From: Roseateles_B flavus
GTDB lineage: Bacteria > Pseudomonadota > Gammaproteobacteria > Burkholderiales > Burkholderiaceae_C
Direction: 5' to 3'
Assembly: GCF_039872765.1 (NCBI RefSeq)
Contig: NZ_JBDPZC010000004.1
Location: 186,001 to 250,000 of the forward strand
DNA length: 64,000 nucleotides
Part shown: positions 15,504 through 28,140 of the stretch, piece after piece
Layout: every line of letters starts with the position of its first letter
How positions within the stretch are numbered: position 1 is the stretch's first letter
Notes under the pieces: generated by a model
What the model saw: only the letters and a program-made list of their open reading frames with translations
Told to the model about the DNA's origin: nothing
Databases searched by the model: none
Made by a program: the position numbers and the translations under genes

Positions 15504-17967
15504 TCAGGGTTGACGCAGGGCGGCGACGGGCTCGCGGCGGCCGATGCGCAGGGCCGGCACCAGCGAGGCCAGCAGCACCAGCAGACACAGCACGGCGGCT
15601 GCGCCCAGCATGGCGGGGCCGGAGAACTGGGGGTGGACGATGTCGCCCAGGCCCAGGCTTTCGGCCCCATGGGCGCGCAGGCGCAGGCCGGACCAGGCGT
15701 AGTGCGCGACCAGGGCGCCGCCCATCAGCAGGCCCGCGCCTGCGCCCAGGGCGGCCAGCACGCCGGCCTCGCCGGCCACCAGGCGCAGCAGGGTGCGCGG
15801 GCTGGCGCCCAGGCTCATCAGGGTGCCGAACTCGCGGCTGCGCTCCATCACCGACATCAGCAGGCTGTTCATCGCGATGGTGGCCACCATCAGGAAGACG
15901 ATGGCCAGGATCAGCAGCACGCCGTGCTTGACCAGGTTGACGGTCTGGGCCACCTCGGGCACCAGCTCCTGCCAGCTCATCAGCTGGCGGCTGCCATCGG
16001 TGGGCAGCAGGGCCTGCAGCCCCGCACGCTGGGCGGCCAGGCTTTCGGGCTGCTGCAGGCGGACGAGGGCGGCGCTGGCGCTGCCGGCCTGGCCCAGCAG
16101 CTGGCGCGCCCGGGCGAGGTCGATGTAGACCATGCCGGTGTCGGGCCCGTGGGCGCCGGTGTCCAGGATGCCGCTGACCACGAAGGCCTCCGACACCAGG
16201 CCGCCGTCCGCCCCCTGGGCCATGGCCACCAGGCGCTCGCCTACGTGCAGGTCCAGGCGCTCGGCCAGCTTCTTGCCCAGCACGGCGTCCTGCGGCCGGG
16301 CGGGCAGGTGGCCCTGCACCACGGCCTCGTGCAGGCGCGTGACCTGGCGCTCGGCCTGGGCGTCCATGCCCACCAGCAGCACGGCCTCGGCCTTGCGGGT
16401 GCTGCTGACGGTGGCCTCGGACTGCAGGCGCAGGCTCAGGCCCGCCACCTCGGGCCGCTCGCGCAGCCGGGCCAGCCAGGGCTCCTGCGCGCTGAAGTGC
16501 CAGGCCGGCTGCATCTGGTGGCGGAACAGCGGGTGCTGGACCTGCAGATCCGCGGTGACGAAGCCGGTGGTGTTGTCGCTCATCTGCTTCATGAAGCCGG
16601 CGGCCAGGGCCTGCACGAAGATGAAGGCGGCCAGGCCCAGGCTCAGCGCGGCGCCGGCCAGGGCGGAGCGCCACGGCGAGCGGCGCACATTGCGCCAGGC
16701 CAGGGCCAGCGTGGGCCAGCGCGGGCTGCTCGAGGAGGCCACATCGCGGCGGCGGCGGCGCGGCGGCGGCCGCTCCATCCAGACGCCGCGCAGCGCCGCC
16801 AGCGGCGTGAGCCGCGCGGCGCGCCAGGCTGGCAGCAGCGTGGCCAGCAGGCTCACCAGGCCCAGGCCCAGCAGCAGCGTGGGCAGGCGGCGCGGGTCCA
16901 GGTAGGGATGGATGCGCTGGCCCAGGCCCTGCATGGTCTCCAGAGCCTCGCCGTGCTGGGGCAGGCTGATGCCCTCGCGCGCCAGCTGCGTCGCGATCAG
17001 CGCGGCCAGGGCATAGCCGATGAAGAAGCCCAGGCCGCTCAGCAGCAGGCCTTCGTAGACGATGCTGCGGCACAGCTGCCAGGGCGTGGTGCCCAGGGCC
17101 AGCTGGGTGCCGTACTCGCCCAGGCGCTCGGAGACGGACATCTGCAGGCTGGTCGCCAGCCCCGTGGCCACGACGACGAAGAGGATCAGCATCAGCAGAT
17201 GGGCCAGGCCCTCGTGGAACTGCACGGACTGCGCCACCGAGGGCAGCAGGGCCGCCCAGTCGCGCAGCGCGAGGCCGCAGGGCAGGCCGGCCTGCAGCTG
17301 CTGCAGGAGGCGGGGGGCCGCGGCCAGGCTGTCCAGGCGCAGCGCGGCGCTGGTGATCTCGCCCTCGGTGCCGAAGAGTTCGGAGGCGTCGCCGAGGCCC
17401 AGGAAGGCCTGCTGCGCGTCGGTGTGCGAGTTGCCGGTGTCGAAGATGCCGCGCACCTGCAGGCGCAGCGAACCGATGGCCGCGTGGCGTCCCTCGGCCA
17501 GCACGGCCACCTCGTCACCCGGGCGCACGCCCAGGCTGGTCGCCAGGCTGCGGCCCAGCAGCATGCCGCCGCGTTCGCCGGGGCGCAGGTAGTGGCCCTG
17601 CACGATCTGGCGGTCCAGGCGGGTGACCTGGGGTTCCTGAACGGGGTCGATGCCCACCAGCAGCACGCCGCGCACCTGGGTGGCGGCGCTCAGCAGGCCG
17701 GTGCCGCTGATGCGCGAGCTCACCGCCTTCACGCCCGGCTGGCCGGCGAGGTCCGCGGCCATGTGGGCGGGGAAGCTCAGGTCCAGGCTGGGCTGGTCGA
17801 GGAAGTCGCCGCGCTGCAGCTGGGCATGGGCGCTGTAGACCTCGGTCATGTTGCGCACCATCTGCTGGTTCTGCCCGTCCAGCACGGACCAGGCCAGCAC
17901 CATGGCCAGCACGCCCAGGCTGGTGACGCCGAGGATCAGCAGGGAGCGCCGCACCTGGCGGCGCGCA

Positions 17968-17996
<29 letters not shown>
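15504..17996 (-). CDS. ABC transporter permease, double FtsX (LolC/E-MacB type)
   Basis: The protein of about 830 residues has two FtsX-type units in tandem. Each has an N-terminal transmembrane helix (near residues 20 and 480), a large periplasmic MacB-like domain and three C-terminal helices; the first ends with A-W-R-A-A-R-L-T-P-L-A-A-L-R and the second with R-E-P-V-A-A-L-R-Q-P. Both contain V-L-L-V-G-(I/M)-D and G-I-(F/L)-D-T-G motifs, so the fusion probably arose by duplication. The start at 17996 has an AGGA about 9 bp upstream and overlaps the ATPase gene by 29 bp; a longer frame to 18071 is unlikely. With the ATPase and LolA-like protein it should extract a lipophilic substrate from the inner membrane. 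Confidence 0.87.
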
Positions 17997-18684
<688 letters not shown>

Positions 18685-18687
18685 GGG

Positions 18688-19455
18688 TCAGCGCCTCCGG
18701 CTGAGGTTCTGGAGCGAGAAGACGTCCTCCGCGATGGGCTGGTCGTAGCGCGCCTCCTGGATCACGAGGGTGGTCTTCTTGCCCGGCTGGTTCTCCGGCT
18801 GCATCTCCCAGCGCGTGGGCAGCTGGCGGCCGCCCAGCGGGCGCACGTCGGAGTAGCTGAGCGTGCGCACCAGCTGGCCGCGCTCGTTGAAGAAGCGGGT
18901 GCTGAGGGGCACGTAGTCGCCCTTGCGCACCAGGCTCAGCAGGCGGCCCCAGACCACGGCGGCCTCGGGGCGGGGCAGGGACTCGATCTCCCAGGCGTCC
19001 ACGCCCTCCACCCGCGGCTCGCCGACGAAGCGATGCTGGTAGTCGTGGACGATGCTGCTTTCCTTGACCATGTCGTCGTTGCTGAAGTCCGAGCCGAGCC
19101 AGGGCTGCAGCATCATGGACGGCGGCACCTTGATGCTGCGCTCGATATTGGGCAGGTAGTTCCACATCTCCGAGCCCAGGCGCAGAGAGAGGATGCCGGC
19201 GTCCTTGGCCGGCGCCACGATGCGCACGAAGGACTTGGCGGGGCGGTGCGTCCAGAGCTTGAGCGTCAGGCTGCGCGACCACGAGGGCGTGCTGATGGTC
19301 ATCTCGAACTGCCCCTGCAGGGTGCTGCCCCACAGCAGCTTGTCGAAGCGCTCGATGACTTCCTCGGCCGTGGGGCTGGCTGCCAGGGCGGGGCCGGCCA
19401 GCAGCAGGCTGAAGGGGACGCCGCACAGGCGGCGGCGGGCGGGGTTCGTCAGCAT
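18688..19455 (-). CDS. LolA-like outer-membrane lipoprotein-sorting family protein (second copy)
   Basis: The 255-residue protein has a signal peptide (to A-L-A-A-S) and a LolA-like body: F-E-M-T-I-S-T-P-S-W-S-R-S-L-T-L-K-L-W-T, F-V-R-I-V-A-P-A-K-D-A-G-I-L-S-L, E-M-W-N-Y-L-P-N-I-E-R-S-I-K-V-P-P-S-M, then W-L-G-S-D-F-S-N-D-D-M. This 'MWNYLP...IKVPPSMM...GSDFSNDD' string is the hallmark of the lipoprotein-sorting-like proteins found beside FtsX or MMPL exporters. Its ATG at 19455 overlaps the thioesterase stop. It belongs to a different branch from the 2255-3031 carrier, which suggests two carriers with different cargo or partners. Confidence 0.87.
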   Translation of the reverse strand: MLTNPARRRLCGVPFSLLLAGPALAASPTAEEVIERFDKLLWGSTLQGQFEMTISTPSWSRSLTLKLWTHRPAKSFVRIVAPAKDAGILSLRLGSEMWNYLPNIERSIKVPPSMMLQPWLGSDFSNDDMVKESSIVHDYQHRFVGEPRVEGVDAWEIESLPRPEAAVVWGRLLSLVRKGDYVPLSTRFFNERGQLVRTLSYSDVRPLGGRQLPTRWEMQPENQPGKKTTLVIQEARYDQPIAEDVFSLQNLSRRR

Positions 19456-20210
19456 GTCATGAGCTCCTCGCCGAGCGTCTGGCGCACGTGGCTCCACAGA
19501 GCCTGCGGCGCGTAGAGCACGGAGAAATGGTCGCCGTCCAGCAGCACGCGGCGCGCACCCTGGCTGGCATGGCGCTGCCAGGCCCAGATGTCCTCGGGCG
19601 GGATGCGGTCCCGCGTGGCGGCGAAGACGGTGAAGGGGCAGTCCAGCTGCCGGCCGGCGTCCAGGCCGGCACCCTCGAAGGCCGCGAAGTCGGCGCGCAG
19701 GATGGGCAGGAAGAAGGCCATCAGCTCGGGGTTGTCGAGCACCTCGCTGGGCGTGCCGGCCAGGGCGCGCGCCTCCTCGCGCAGCTGGGCGTCGCTGTAG
19801 CGCGAGCGGGGCGGCCGGGGGATGTGGGGCGGCGCGCCGGCCGACCAGAAGGCGTGCACCGGCGCCTGCCCCAGGCGCTCGGCCAGGCGCGCGCAGACGC
19901 CGAAGCCGAAGCTCGCCCCCGCGCTGTGACCGAAGGCGGCATAGCCCAGGCCGGGGTGCTGGCGCTGCAGCGCCTCGATCTCCGGCAGCAGCTGCGCGAC
20001 CAGGCTGTCGACCAGTGTTTCGTAGTCGGTCAGCAAGGCCTCGCGGATGCGCCGCCCGTGGCCGGGCAGCTCCACCGGCATCACGCGCACGCCGGCCGGC
20101 ATCTGCGCCTGCCAGTTGAGGAAGCAGGCCGTGTGGCCCCCGGCATGGGCGAAGCACAGCAGGAGCAGGCGCGGGGGCTCCTGGGCCGCGCGTGAAGCGG
20201 CGCTCAGCAT
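19449..20210 (-). CDS. Type II thioesterase
   Basis: A 253-residue alpha/beta hydrolase of the RifR/GrsT type: F-A-H-A-G-G near the N-terminus, the nucleophile elbow F-G-H-S-A-G-A with its Ser, and a C-terminal G-D-H-F catalytic His. The ATG at 20210 has an ideal AGGAG 5 bp upstream; a longer frame to 20264 would overlap the upstream gene more deeply and lacks such a site. Stand-alone thioesterases of this kind clear misprimed or stalled acyl groups from carrier proteins. Overlaps with both neighbours show translational coupling within the operon. Confidence 0.92.
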   Translation of the reverse strand: MLSAASRAAQEPPRLLLLCFAHAGGHTACFLNWQAQMPAGVRVMPVELPGHGRRIREALLTDYETLVDSLVAQLLPEIEALQRQHPGLGYAAFGHSAGASFGFGVCARLAERLGQAPVHAFWSAGAPPHIPRPPRSRYSDAQLREEARALAGTPSEVLDNPELMAFFLPILRADFAAFEGAGLDAGRQLDCPFTVFAATRDRIPPEDIWAWQRHASQGARRVLLDGDHFSVLYAPQALWSHVRQTLGEELMTC

Positions 20211-20662
20211 GCGAGCTCCTGCGGCTTCAGGGCGGCGCCCTCTTGCTGGCGCGTCTGGCGGCACCAGCGCCAGGCCTGCCAGACGCCCAGGGCGCTGAGC
20301 AGGTGATGGGCCAGGTCCACCGCGCCGGTCAGGCCGTAGCGCCAGCCCTCGGCCATGTGGCCCAGCTGGTGCGCCAGCATGTAGAGCCCGGCGAGGGTGA
20401 ACAGCGCCAGGCTCAGCCAGCGGAACCAGGCCGCCTGCAGGAACAGGGCGCCGGTGCCCAGGCTCAGGTAGAGGAAGAACTGCAGGCAGAACACCTCCCA
20501 GCCGCGCGGGCCGGGGTGGTGGACGAACTCGCTGAAGTCGGTCTGGATGGCGGCCTTGACGAGGGTGGAGGCGATCACCATCAGCAGGGTCAGGCCCATG
20601 GCCAGCCAGAGGAAGGCGATGCGCAGGGGGGTCGAATTTGTGGCGGCAACAGGAGGGGTCAT
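20204..20662 (-). CDS. Small integral membrane protein of unknown function
   Basis: A 152-residue protein with four predicted transmembrane helices (about residues 13-35, 58-76, 80-100 and 113-133). Between and after helices are charged or His-rich loops such as F-S-E-F-V-H-H-P-G-P and A-H-Q-L-G-H-M-A-E-G. I do not recognise a family. It lies directly between the NRPS gene (18 bp gap) and the type II thioesterase gene (7-bp overlap), so it belongs to the biosynthetic operon. It could be a tailoring membrane enzyme that uses the His residues, or an export/immunity factor. Confidence 0.72.
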   Translation of the reverse strand: MTPPVAATNSTPLRIAFLWLAMGLTLLMVIASTLVKAAIQTDFSEFVHHPGPRGWEVFCLQFFLYLSLGTGALFLQAAWFRWLSLALFTLAGLYMLAHQLGHMAEGWRYGLTGAVDLAHHLLSALGVWQAWRWCRQTRQQEGAALKPQELAC

Positions 20663-20680
20663 GTCTTGCTCCGGATCAGT

Positions 20681-23600
20681 TCAGAAGGGGGTCTGCAGCA
20701 GGGCGGCGACGCCGTCCAGCTGAGGGGGCTTGAAGAGGCTGTAGTGGCTGCCGGGCACGCGCAGGCTGCGCAGGCGGCCGGCGGCGTAGGCGCGCCAGCC
20801 CCAGTCGCTGCGGTGGGCATCCGGGTGGCCAGCGAACTCGGCCACCTCGCCCTCGCTGGCCTGCAGCACCAGCAGGGGTGCGTTCAGGCCGACGGGGCCG
20901 GGGCGGTAGCGCTGGCAGGCGTCGACCGTGGCGCAGAACACCGCATGCACGGCCTGCAGGGCGCGGGCGTCCAGGTGGCGGGCCAGGCCCTGGCCGTGCA
21001 GCAGCGAGAGGGCGGCCGCGAGGGTCAGGTCTTGCGTCTGGATCTGCGCCAGCATGTCGGTGGACAGCGGCGCCTCCAGGTCCTGCAGGAACCACTGCAG
21101 CAGCTGGCGCGGGCTCGGAGCCTGAGGCTCGCCGGCCAGCGGGGCCGGGGTGTCCAGCAGGGCCAGGCAGGCGACTTGCTCGCCCTCGGCCTCCAGCTGG
21201 CGGGCCATCTCGAAGGCGATGGTGCCACCCGACGACCAGCCGCCCAGGCGGTAGGGGCCCTGGGGCTGGTGCTGGCGCAGGGCCGTGAGGTAGTGGGCGG
21301 CCAGTGCCGGCACCTCGTCCAGCGGCGCACCGTCATTGGAGAGGCCCGGCGCCTGGAAGGCATGGAAGTGGCCGGGCATGCTCTGCGCCAGCTCGCGGTA
21401 GCACAGCACATGGCCGCCGGCCGGATGAACGAAGTACCAGCCCGGCTCCTGGCTGCTGCCCTGCTGCAGGCAGACCAGGGCGCGCGAGCGCCTGGCCACG
21501 GCCGGGGCGTCGGTGCGCTGGGCCCGGGCCTGTTCGATGGCCTGGGCCAGGGCGGCGATGGTGCGGCCCTCCAGCATCAGGGACAGCGGCAGACGCAGGC
21601 CCAGCTGCTGCTCGATCCGCGTCATCACCCGCACGGCGGCGAAGGACTGGCCGCCCAGGGCGAAGAAGTCGTCATGCACGCCGGGCTGCACGCCCAGCAC
21701 GGCCGACCAGATCTCGGCCAGGCTCCGCTCCAGCGCATTGCGCGGCGCCACGCCGCCTTGCTCTCGGGGCTCGTTGACCGCCATGGCGGCCAGGGCGCTG
21801 CGGTCCACCTTGCCGTTGGCAGTCAGCGGCAGCTGGGCCAGGCGCTGCAGGCGGCTGGGCACCATATAGGCCGGCAGGCGGGCGCCGACATGCGCCTGCA
21901 CGGCCGCCAGGTCCAGCTCCTCGTCGGCGATGAGGAAGCCCTGCAGCTGCTTGCCCGCCTGGCTGCCGACCACGATGACCGCCGCGCCGCGCACGCCGGG
22001 GTGGGCCAGCAGCACGTGCTCGATCTCGTCGATCTCGATGCGGTAGCCCTGGATCTTGACCTGGAAGTCGGCGCGGCCCAGGAACTCGATCTGGCCCTCG
22101 GGCAGCAGGCGGCCGAGGTCGCCCGTGCGGTAGAGCCGCTCGCCGCTGCGCGGGTGGCGGATGAAGGCGGCGGCGGTGCGCGCCTCGTCCCCCCAGTAGC
22201 CCAGGGCCAGCCCGGTGCCGGCGATGTGCAGCTGGCCGGTGACGCCGTCGGGCAGCTCGCGCCCGTCCTCGTCCAGCACATGCCATCGCTGGTTGGCCAG
22301 GGGGCGGCCGTAGGGGATGCTGGGCCAGTCCGCCGGCACGCTGCCGATGGGGTAGACGATGGACCAGATCGAGGCCTCCGTGGCGCCGCCCAGGCTCACC
22401 ACCTGGGCATTGGGCGCGATGCGGCGGACCTGCTCGGGCAGGGTCACCGGGATCCAGTCCCCGCTGAGCATCACCAGGCGCAGCTGCGGCAGCTGCACGC
22501 CGGCCGCCAGCGCGGCATCCACCAGCAGCTGCATCAGCGCGGGTACCGAGTTCCACACGGTCACGCCCTCGTCCTGCATCTGGTGCAGCCAGGCCGAAGG
22601 GTCCACGCCGGTGGCCGCGTCCGGCAGCACCAGACGGGCGCCGGCCAGGGTGCTGCCGAAGAGGTCGTAGACCGAGAGGTCGAAGTACAGCGAGGACACG
22701 CCGAAGAGCACGTCCGCTGGCCTCACGCCGAAGCGGCGGTTGACGTCGGCGATGGTGTTGAGCGCGCCGCGGTGGTCGATCATCACGCCCTTGGGCACGC
22801 CGGTGGAGCCCGAGGTGAAGATGATGTAGGCGAGCTGCGTCTCGCTGGCGGCGGGCGGCTGCCAGGCGGGGCCAGAAGGAAGTTGGTCGACGGCGAGGTA
22901 GTGCAGGCCCGGCAGCGCGGGGGCATCGAGCCCGGCCAGGCACAGGGCCAGGCGCGCGCCGGTGCTGTCGAGCAGCTGCTGCAGGCGTTGCGTCGGCCAC
23001 TGGGGGTCCATGGGCACATAGGCGCCGCCGGCTGCCAGGATGGCCTGCACGGCGATCACCTGCCAGGGGCCGCGGGGCAGCAGCACGGCCACGGGCTCGG
23101 CGCTGCGCAGGCCGCGGGCCTGCAGCTGGCCGGCCAGCGCCAGGGCCTGCGCGGCCAGCTGCGCGTAGCTGAGGCGCTGGCCCTCGGCGACCAGGGCCAG
23201 GGCATCGCCTTGCCGGCGGGCCTGCTCCAGGAGGCCGTCCTGCAGCAGACGGCCCTCGGGGCGCGGGGCGGCGCTGTCGTTGTAGTCGCGGCGCAGGGCG
23301 CGGGCGGCCTCGTCCAGCAGGTCGAAGCCCTCGCTGTCCCAGGCTGCATCGTCGTGGGCGAGCTGGTCCAGCAGGCGCGCATAGGCCTGCCACATGGCGT
23401 CCACCTGGCCGGCGGGGAATACGTCCTCGAAGACGTCCCAGGTGATCCAGATGCCACCGTCCTCCAGGCCGAAGAACTGGTTGTCCAGCAGCACCTGGGG
23501 GGTCTCCAGGCAGCCGTGCAGGGAGCGGGTGAAGGGCTTCATGGCCAGGCCGTTGCCCACCACGAAGGGGCAGGCGGCGCGGCCGGCCTGGCCGTGCACG

Positions 23601-26600
23601 CGGTTGTAGGCCTGCAGCACCTGCACGCCGCTGCAGTGCAGGTGCTGCGCGTCCTGCTGCATGCGCTGATCCAGGCGGCGGCAGCGCTCGGCGAAGCCTC
23701 CGCCCTCGCGCCAGTCCACCTCCAGCGGGTACAGCGCGGAGAAGTTGCCCACGATCTCGAAGATCTGCTCGTGCATCGGCAGACGGTGCGAGACCATGTT
23801 GTTGAGCAGGAAGTGCCGCGAGCCGCTCCAGAAGGACAGGATCTGGGCATAGGCGGCGAAGAGCCCGGCCTCGGGGCGCAGGCCGCGGGCCTCGCAGCGC
23901 TGGCGCAGGGCCTGCCACTGGGCGGCGCTGAGGTCCCTTTCGCGGCGCTTCATCATCGAGCGCTGGCGGCGGTTCAGGCGCGGCTTCAGCGGCAGGGCGG
24001 GCGCGGCCGGCATGCTCGGCAGGCGCTCCATCCAGTAGCGGCGCGAACGCTCGCCCTGGGGGCCCTGCTCCAGTCGCTCCAGGGCCAGCACGCAGTCGCG
24101 GAAGGTGAGGGTCAGTGGCGGCAGCACGAGCCCGGGCTCGCGGTAGCAGCGCTCCACATTGGCGAAGAACTGCTGGGTGCCGAAGCCGTCCCAGAACACG
24201 GCATTGCAGTTGATGTGCAGGCGCGCGTGGCCGCCGGGCAGCAGGGTGGCGTGCACGTCCATCCAGGGCCAGTGGTGCACGGGCAGGGGCTGGCGCTCCA
24301 TGCGGGCGCGGGTGGCCAGCAGGCGGGCCTCGCAGGCCGGAGCGTCGAGCGCGCGGCAGTCGTCCAGGCTCAGCGGCAGCGGGGTCAGGTCTTGCACGGG
24401 GCGCAGGCGCAGCTCGGGCGTGGCCACCACGATGTTGGCGGCCTGGCGCTGCAGCTCGCGCTGCAGTGCCTGCTCGTAGCGCGCCGGGTCGAAGGCGGGC
24501 ATCTCCACCTCGACGTAGTGGTGGGTGCGCACATGGAACTCGAGGTCCTCGCCGTCGCCCATCAGGAAGGCCAGTTGCACGTCGGCGGCGGGGAAGTCCT
24601 CGCCCGCTGGTGCCGCGGTGGGCTCGATGAGGGGCAGTTCGTCTTCGCCCTGCGCCGGCGGGTCCTGCTGCAGGTGGGTCAGCGCCGCGGCGAAGTCCGC
24701 CAGGCGGGGCTGCTGGAAGAAGCACTGCATCAGCCGGCCCTGGAGCGCGGGCGCCAGGCCCAGCTGCTCGCGCACGCGGCTGAGCAGGCGCAGGGCCAGC
24801 AGGGAATCGCCGCCGACGTCGAAGAAGCTCTGCGCAGGGGTCAGGTCTTGCCGGCCCAGCAGGGAGCGCCACAGGGGGAGGAGCTGCTCCTGCAGGGCCT
24901 GGGCGGCGGCGTCGGTCTGTGCCGCGGGCGCCGCGCCCTCGGCCTGTTGCGCCTGCAGCAGGGCCTGCAGCTGGGCGGCGTCCACCTTGCCGTTGGCGCT
25001 CAGGGGCAGGGCCTCCAGCCGCTGGAAGCGCTGGGGCAGCATGTAGTCGGGCAGCCAGGCGGCCAGGGCCTGGCGCAGGGAGCCGTCAGCCAGGCGGGCG
25101 GCGGCGGCCGCGTCGTCCGGGTCGAGCACGAGCAGGCTTACCAGCTGCTTCTGCGCGCCTTCGCGGCGCACGCCGGTCCAGGCCTGGCGGATGCCGGGCT
25201 GGCGCAGCAGGCAGGCGTTGATCTCGCCCAGCTCGATGCGCAGGCCGTTGAGCTTGACCTGGTGGTCCTGGCGGCCGAGGAACTCGATCTGGCCCTCGGC
25301 CGTGACGCGTCCCAGGTCGCCCGAGCGGTACAGGCGCTCGCCGGTGCGCGGGTGGCGCAGGAAGCGCTGGGCGGTCTGGGCCTCGTCGCCCAGGTAGCCG
25401 CGGCCCACGCAGGCGCCGCCGATGCAGATCTCGCCGGTGACGCCGACCGGGCGCTCCTCCAGCAGTTCATCCATCACCCACATGCGCTGGTTGGCCAGCG
25501 GCCGGCCGTAGGGAATGCTGGACCAGGCCGGGTCGACCTCGCCGATGGGGTACTGGGTGCACCAGATGGCCGTCTCCGTGGGGCCGCCCGAGGCCAGCAG
25601 CTGCAGGTCGGGGCAGACGCGGCGTGCGCGGTCGGGCAGGCCGACGGGGATCCAGTCCCCGCTGAGGATGGCCTGGCGCAGCCCGCCGGGCAGGGGATCG
25701 CCCTGGGCCTGCAGATGCTCCAGATGCTCGACGAAATGCTGCAGCAGCTGCGGCACCGAGTTCCACAGGCTCACGCGGTGCGCCTGCACCAGCTCGGCCC
25801 AGTGCTGGGCGTCATGCAGGCGTGCGGGGTCCGGCATCACCAGGCAGCCGCCGGCGGCGATGACGCCGAAGAGGTCATAGACGGAGAGGTCGAAATGCAG
25901 GGCCGACAGCGCCAGCACGCGGTCCCGCGGGCCCACCTGCATGCGGCGGTTGATGTCCTGCAGGGTGTTCACCGCCTGGGCGTGCTCGATCATCACGCCC
26001 TTGGGCGCGCCAGTGGAGCCGGAGGTGAAGAGCACGTAGGCCAGGTCGCCGGGGCGGGTGGCTGCCGGGGGCGGCGCGATGGCCGGCGCGGCCAGGGCCT
26101 CGTCGCCCAGGCACAGCACCCTCAGGCCCGGGGTCAGGTCTTGCCCGGGGTGGTGGGCGGCTTGCGTCAGCAGCAGGCGGGCACCGCTGGCGCTCAGCAG
26201 ATGGCGGCGGCGCTCGGCCGGCAGGCGAGGATCGATGGGCAGGTAGGCGGCGCCGGCCATCAGCACGCCGTAGACGGCCAGGACCTGCTCGCAGCCCTTG
26301 TCCATCATCACGGCGACGGGCTGCTCGCGCCCGGCGCCCAGGGCCTGCAGGGCCTCCGCCAGCACCAGCGCCTCGCGGGCCAGGCGGCCGTAGGACAGCT
26401 GGCCGTCGGCCGCGATCACGGCCAGGGCCTCGGGCTGGCGGCGGGCCTGGATGATCAGGCCGTCCTGCAGCAGGCCGTGGCCGATGGCGGGGTCCTCGGT
26501 GGCGTTCAGCTGTGCCAGCAGCGGCAGATGGCGCGCGGGCAGGGTGGCGGGCAGCGGGCGCTGCGCCCAGGCCGCGGGATCGGCCGCCAGGGTGCGCAGC

Positions 26601-28140
26601 AGCTGGGCGTAGGCGCCGAAGCAGTCGTCCAGCAGGCCGGCGGGGAAGAGGTCCTCGATGGCGTCGAGGAAGAGCCGCAACTCGCCGTCGAACTCGGCCA
26701 TCTGGTGGTCCATCCACACCTGCGGGGTCTGGCTGACGCCGTGCACGATGTCGCCGAAGAAGCTCAGGCCGCCGGTGGTGGACTGCCGGCCGTCCAGGGC
26801 CAGGGTGCTGGTGAAGACCACGGGCATGGCCGCGCCGGGCGCATGGCCCAGGTGGCGGGCGCGGTCGCGCAGCACGCGCATGCCGCTGTAGGCGCGGTGG
26901 TCCAGGTCCTCGGCCAGCTGCGCCTGCAGGCGCTGCAGGCGGTCGGCAAAGCTGTCGCCCGCCTGGGCCCGGGCCGCCAGCAGGCTGGTGGCGGTGAAGT
27001 CGCCGATCAGCTGATCGACCTCCGGGTGCACCGGGAAGCGGTGGAAGAGGGTCACGTTGAGGCTGAAGTCCGGCGTGGCGGACCAGGGCCGCAGGGCTTC
27101 GGCGAAGGCCGTCATCAGCAGCACTGTGGGCGTGGCGCCGTGCTGCGCGGCCAGGGTCTTGAGCCGGGCCCAGTCCGCGGCGGCGATGCGCTGCTCGCGG
27201 CGCTCGAAGCGCACCTCGGCCAGCTCATGCGGCTGGCGGGCCAGGGGCAGGCCCGGTGCGGGAGGCAGGCTGTCCAGGCGGGCGCTCCAGTAGTCACGGG
27301 CGCGCTGGAACTCGGGCTGCTCGTGCAGGGTCTGCTCGAAGAGGGCGTAGTCGCGGTAGCTGAAGGCCTGGGCCGGGGCCAGGCGCTGCGGGTCCTCGTA
27401 GGCCTGCTGCCATTCCTGGAAGAAGAGGAACATGCTGGAGGCGTCGATGATCAGCATGTCCAGGCTGACGAAGAGCCGCAGCTGCTCGCCTGGCAGCCGC
27501 GCGGCGCGGATGGCGAACAGTGGCCACCGGTCGACCGGGCCGCGCTTGTGCGAGAGCTGCTCGCGCTGGGCCAGCAGGGCGGATTCAGCGTCGCGGGCGT
27601 TCAGCGCGCGCAGATCCAGGCATTCGATGCGGTAGGGCGGTACCTCGGGCAGCACGCGCTGGGTGCCGTCCTCGTTGATCACGGCGCGCAGCATGTCGTG
27701 GCGCAGGATCAGGGCCTGCAGCGCCGTCTCCAGGCGCTCGATGTCCAGGCCGGCGCGCTGAAACTCGAAGTAGCAGTGGGTGGAGAAGCCGCCCAGCTCC
27801 ACGAAGGGCTGGCGGCCCATCCAGTAGGCGTGCTGGACGTCGGTGAGCGGGAAGGGCTCGTGGCGCTGGGCCGGCTGCGGCTGGACCTGGGGCAGGGCGC
27901 TGCGGCGCTCCTGGCTCTGCAGCAGGCGCAGGATCTCGGACTTGCCGGCGCTCAGCGCTGCGCGCAGATCGTCGTCCAGGGCTCCCTTGGGCGCTGAGAT
28001 GCGCAGCTGCGCGCCTTCAGCCTGCAGCTGGATGCCGCGCTGGCGCAGGCGCAGCAGCAGGGCTTCCATGCTGTCCGGCGGGGTGGCAGGCGCGGCGGTC
28101 TCGTCCAGGGCCGGGGGCTGGCTCAGGCTGAATTCGGTGT

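Noticed and set aside
20192..27997. Very long open frame on the plus strand opposite the NRPS gene
   Set aside because: It mirrors the NRPS codons in a GC-rich genome; its translation is low-complexity Gly/Ala/Gln/Arg with no domain, while the minus strand carries clear Cy, A, PCP and TE motifs.
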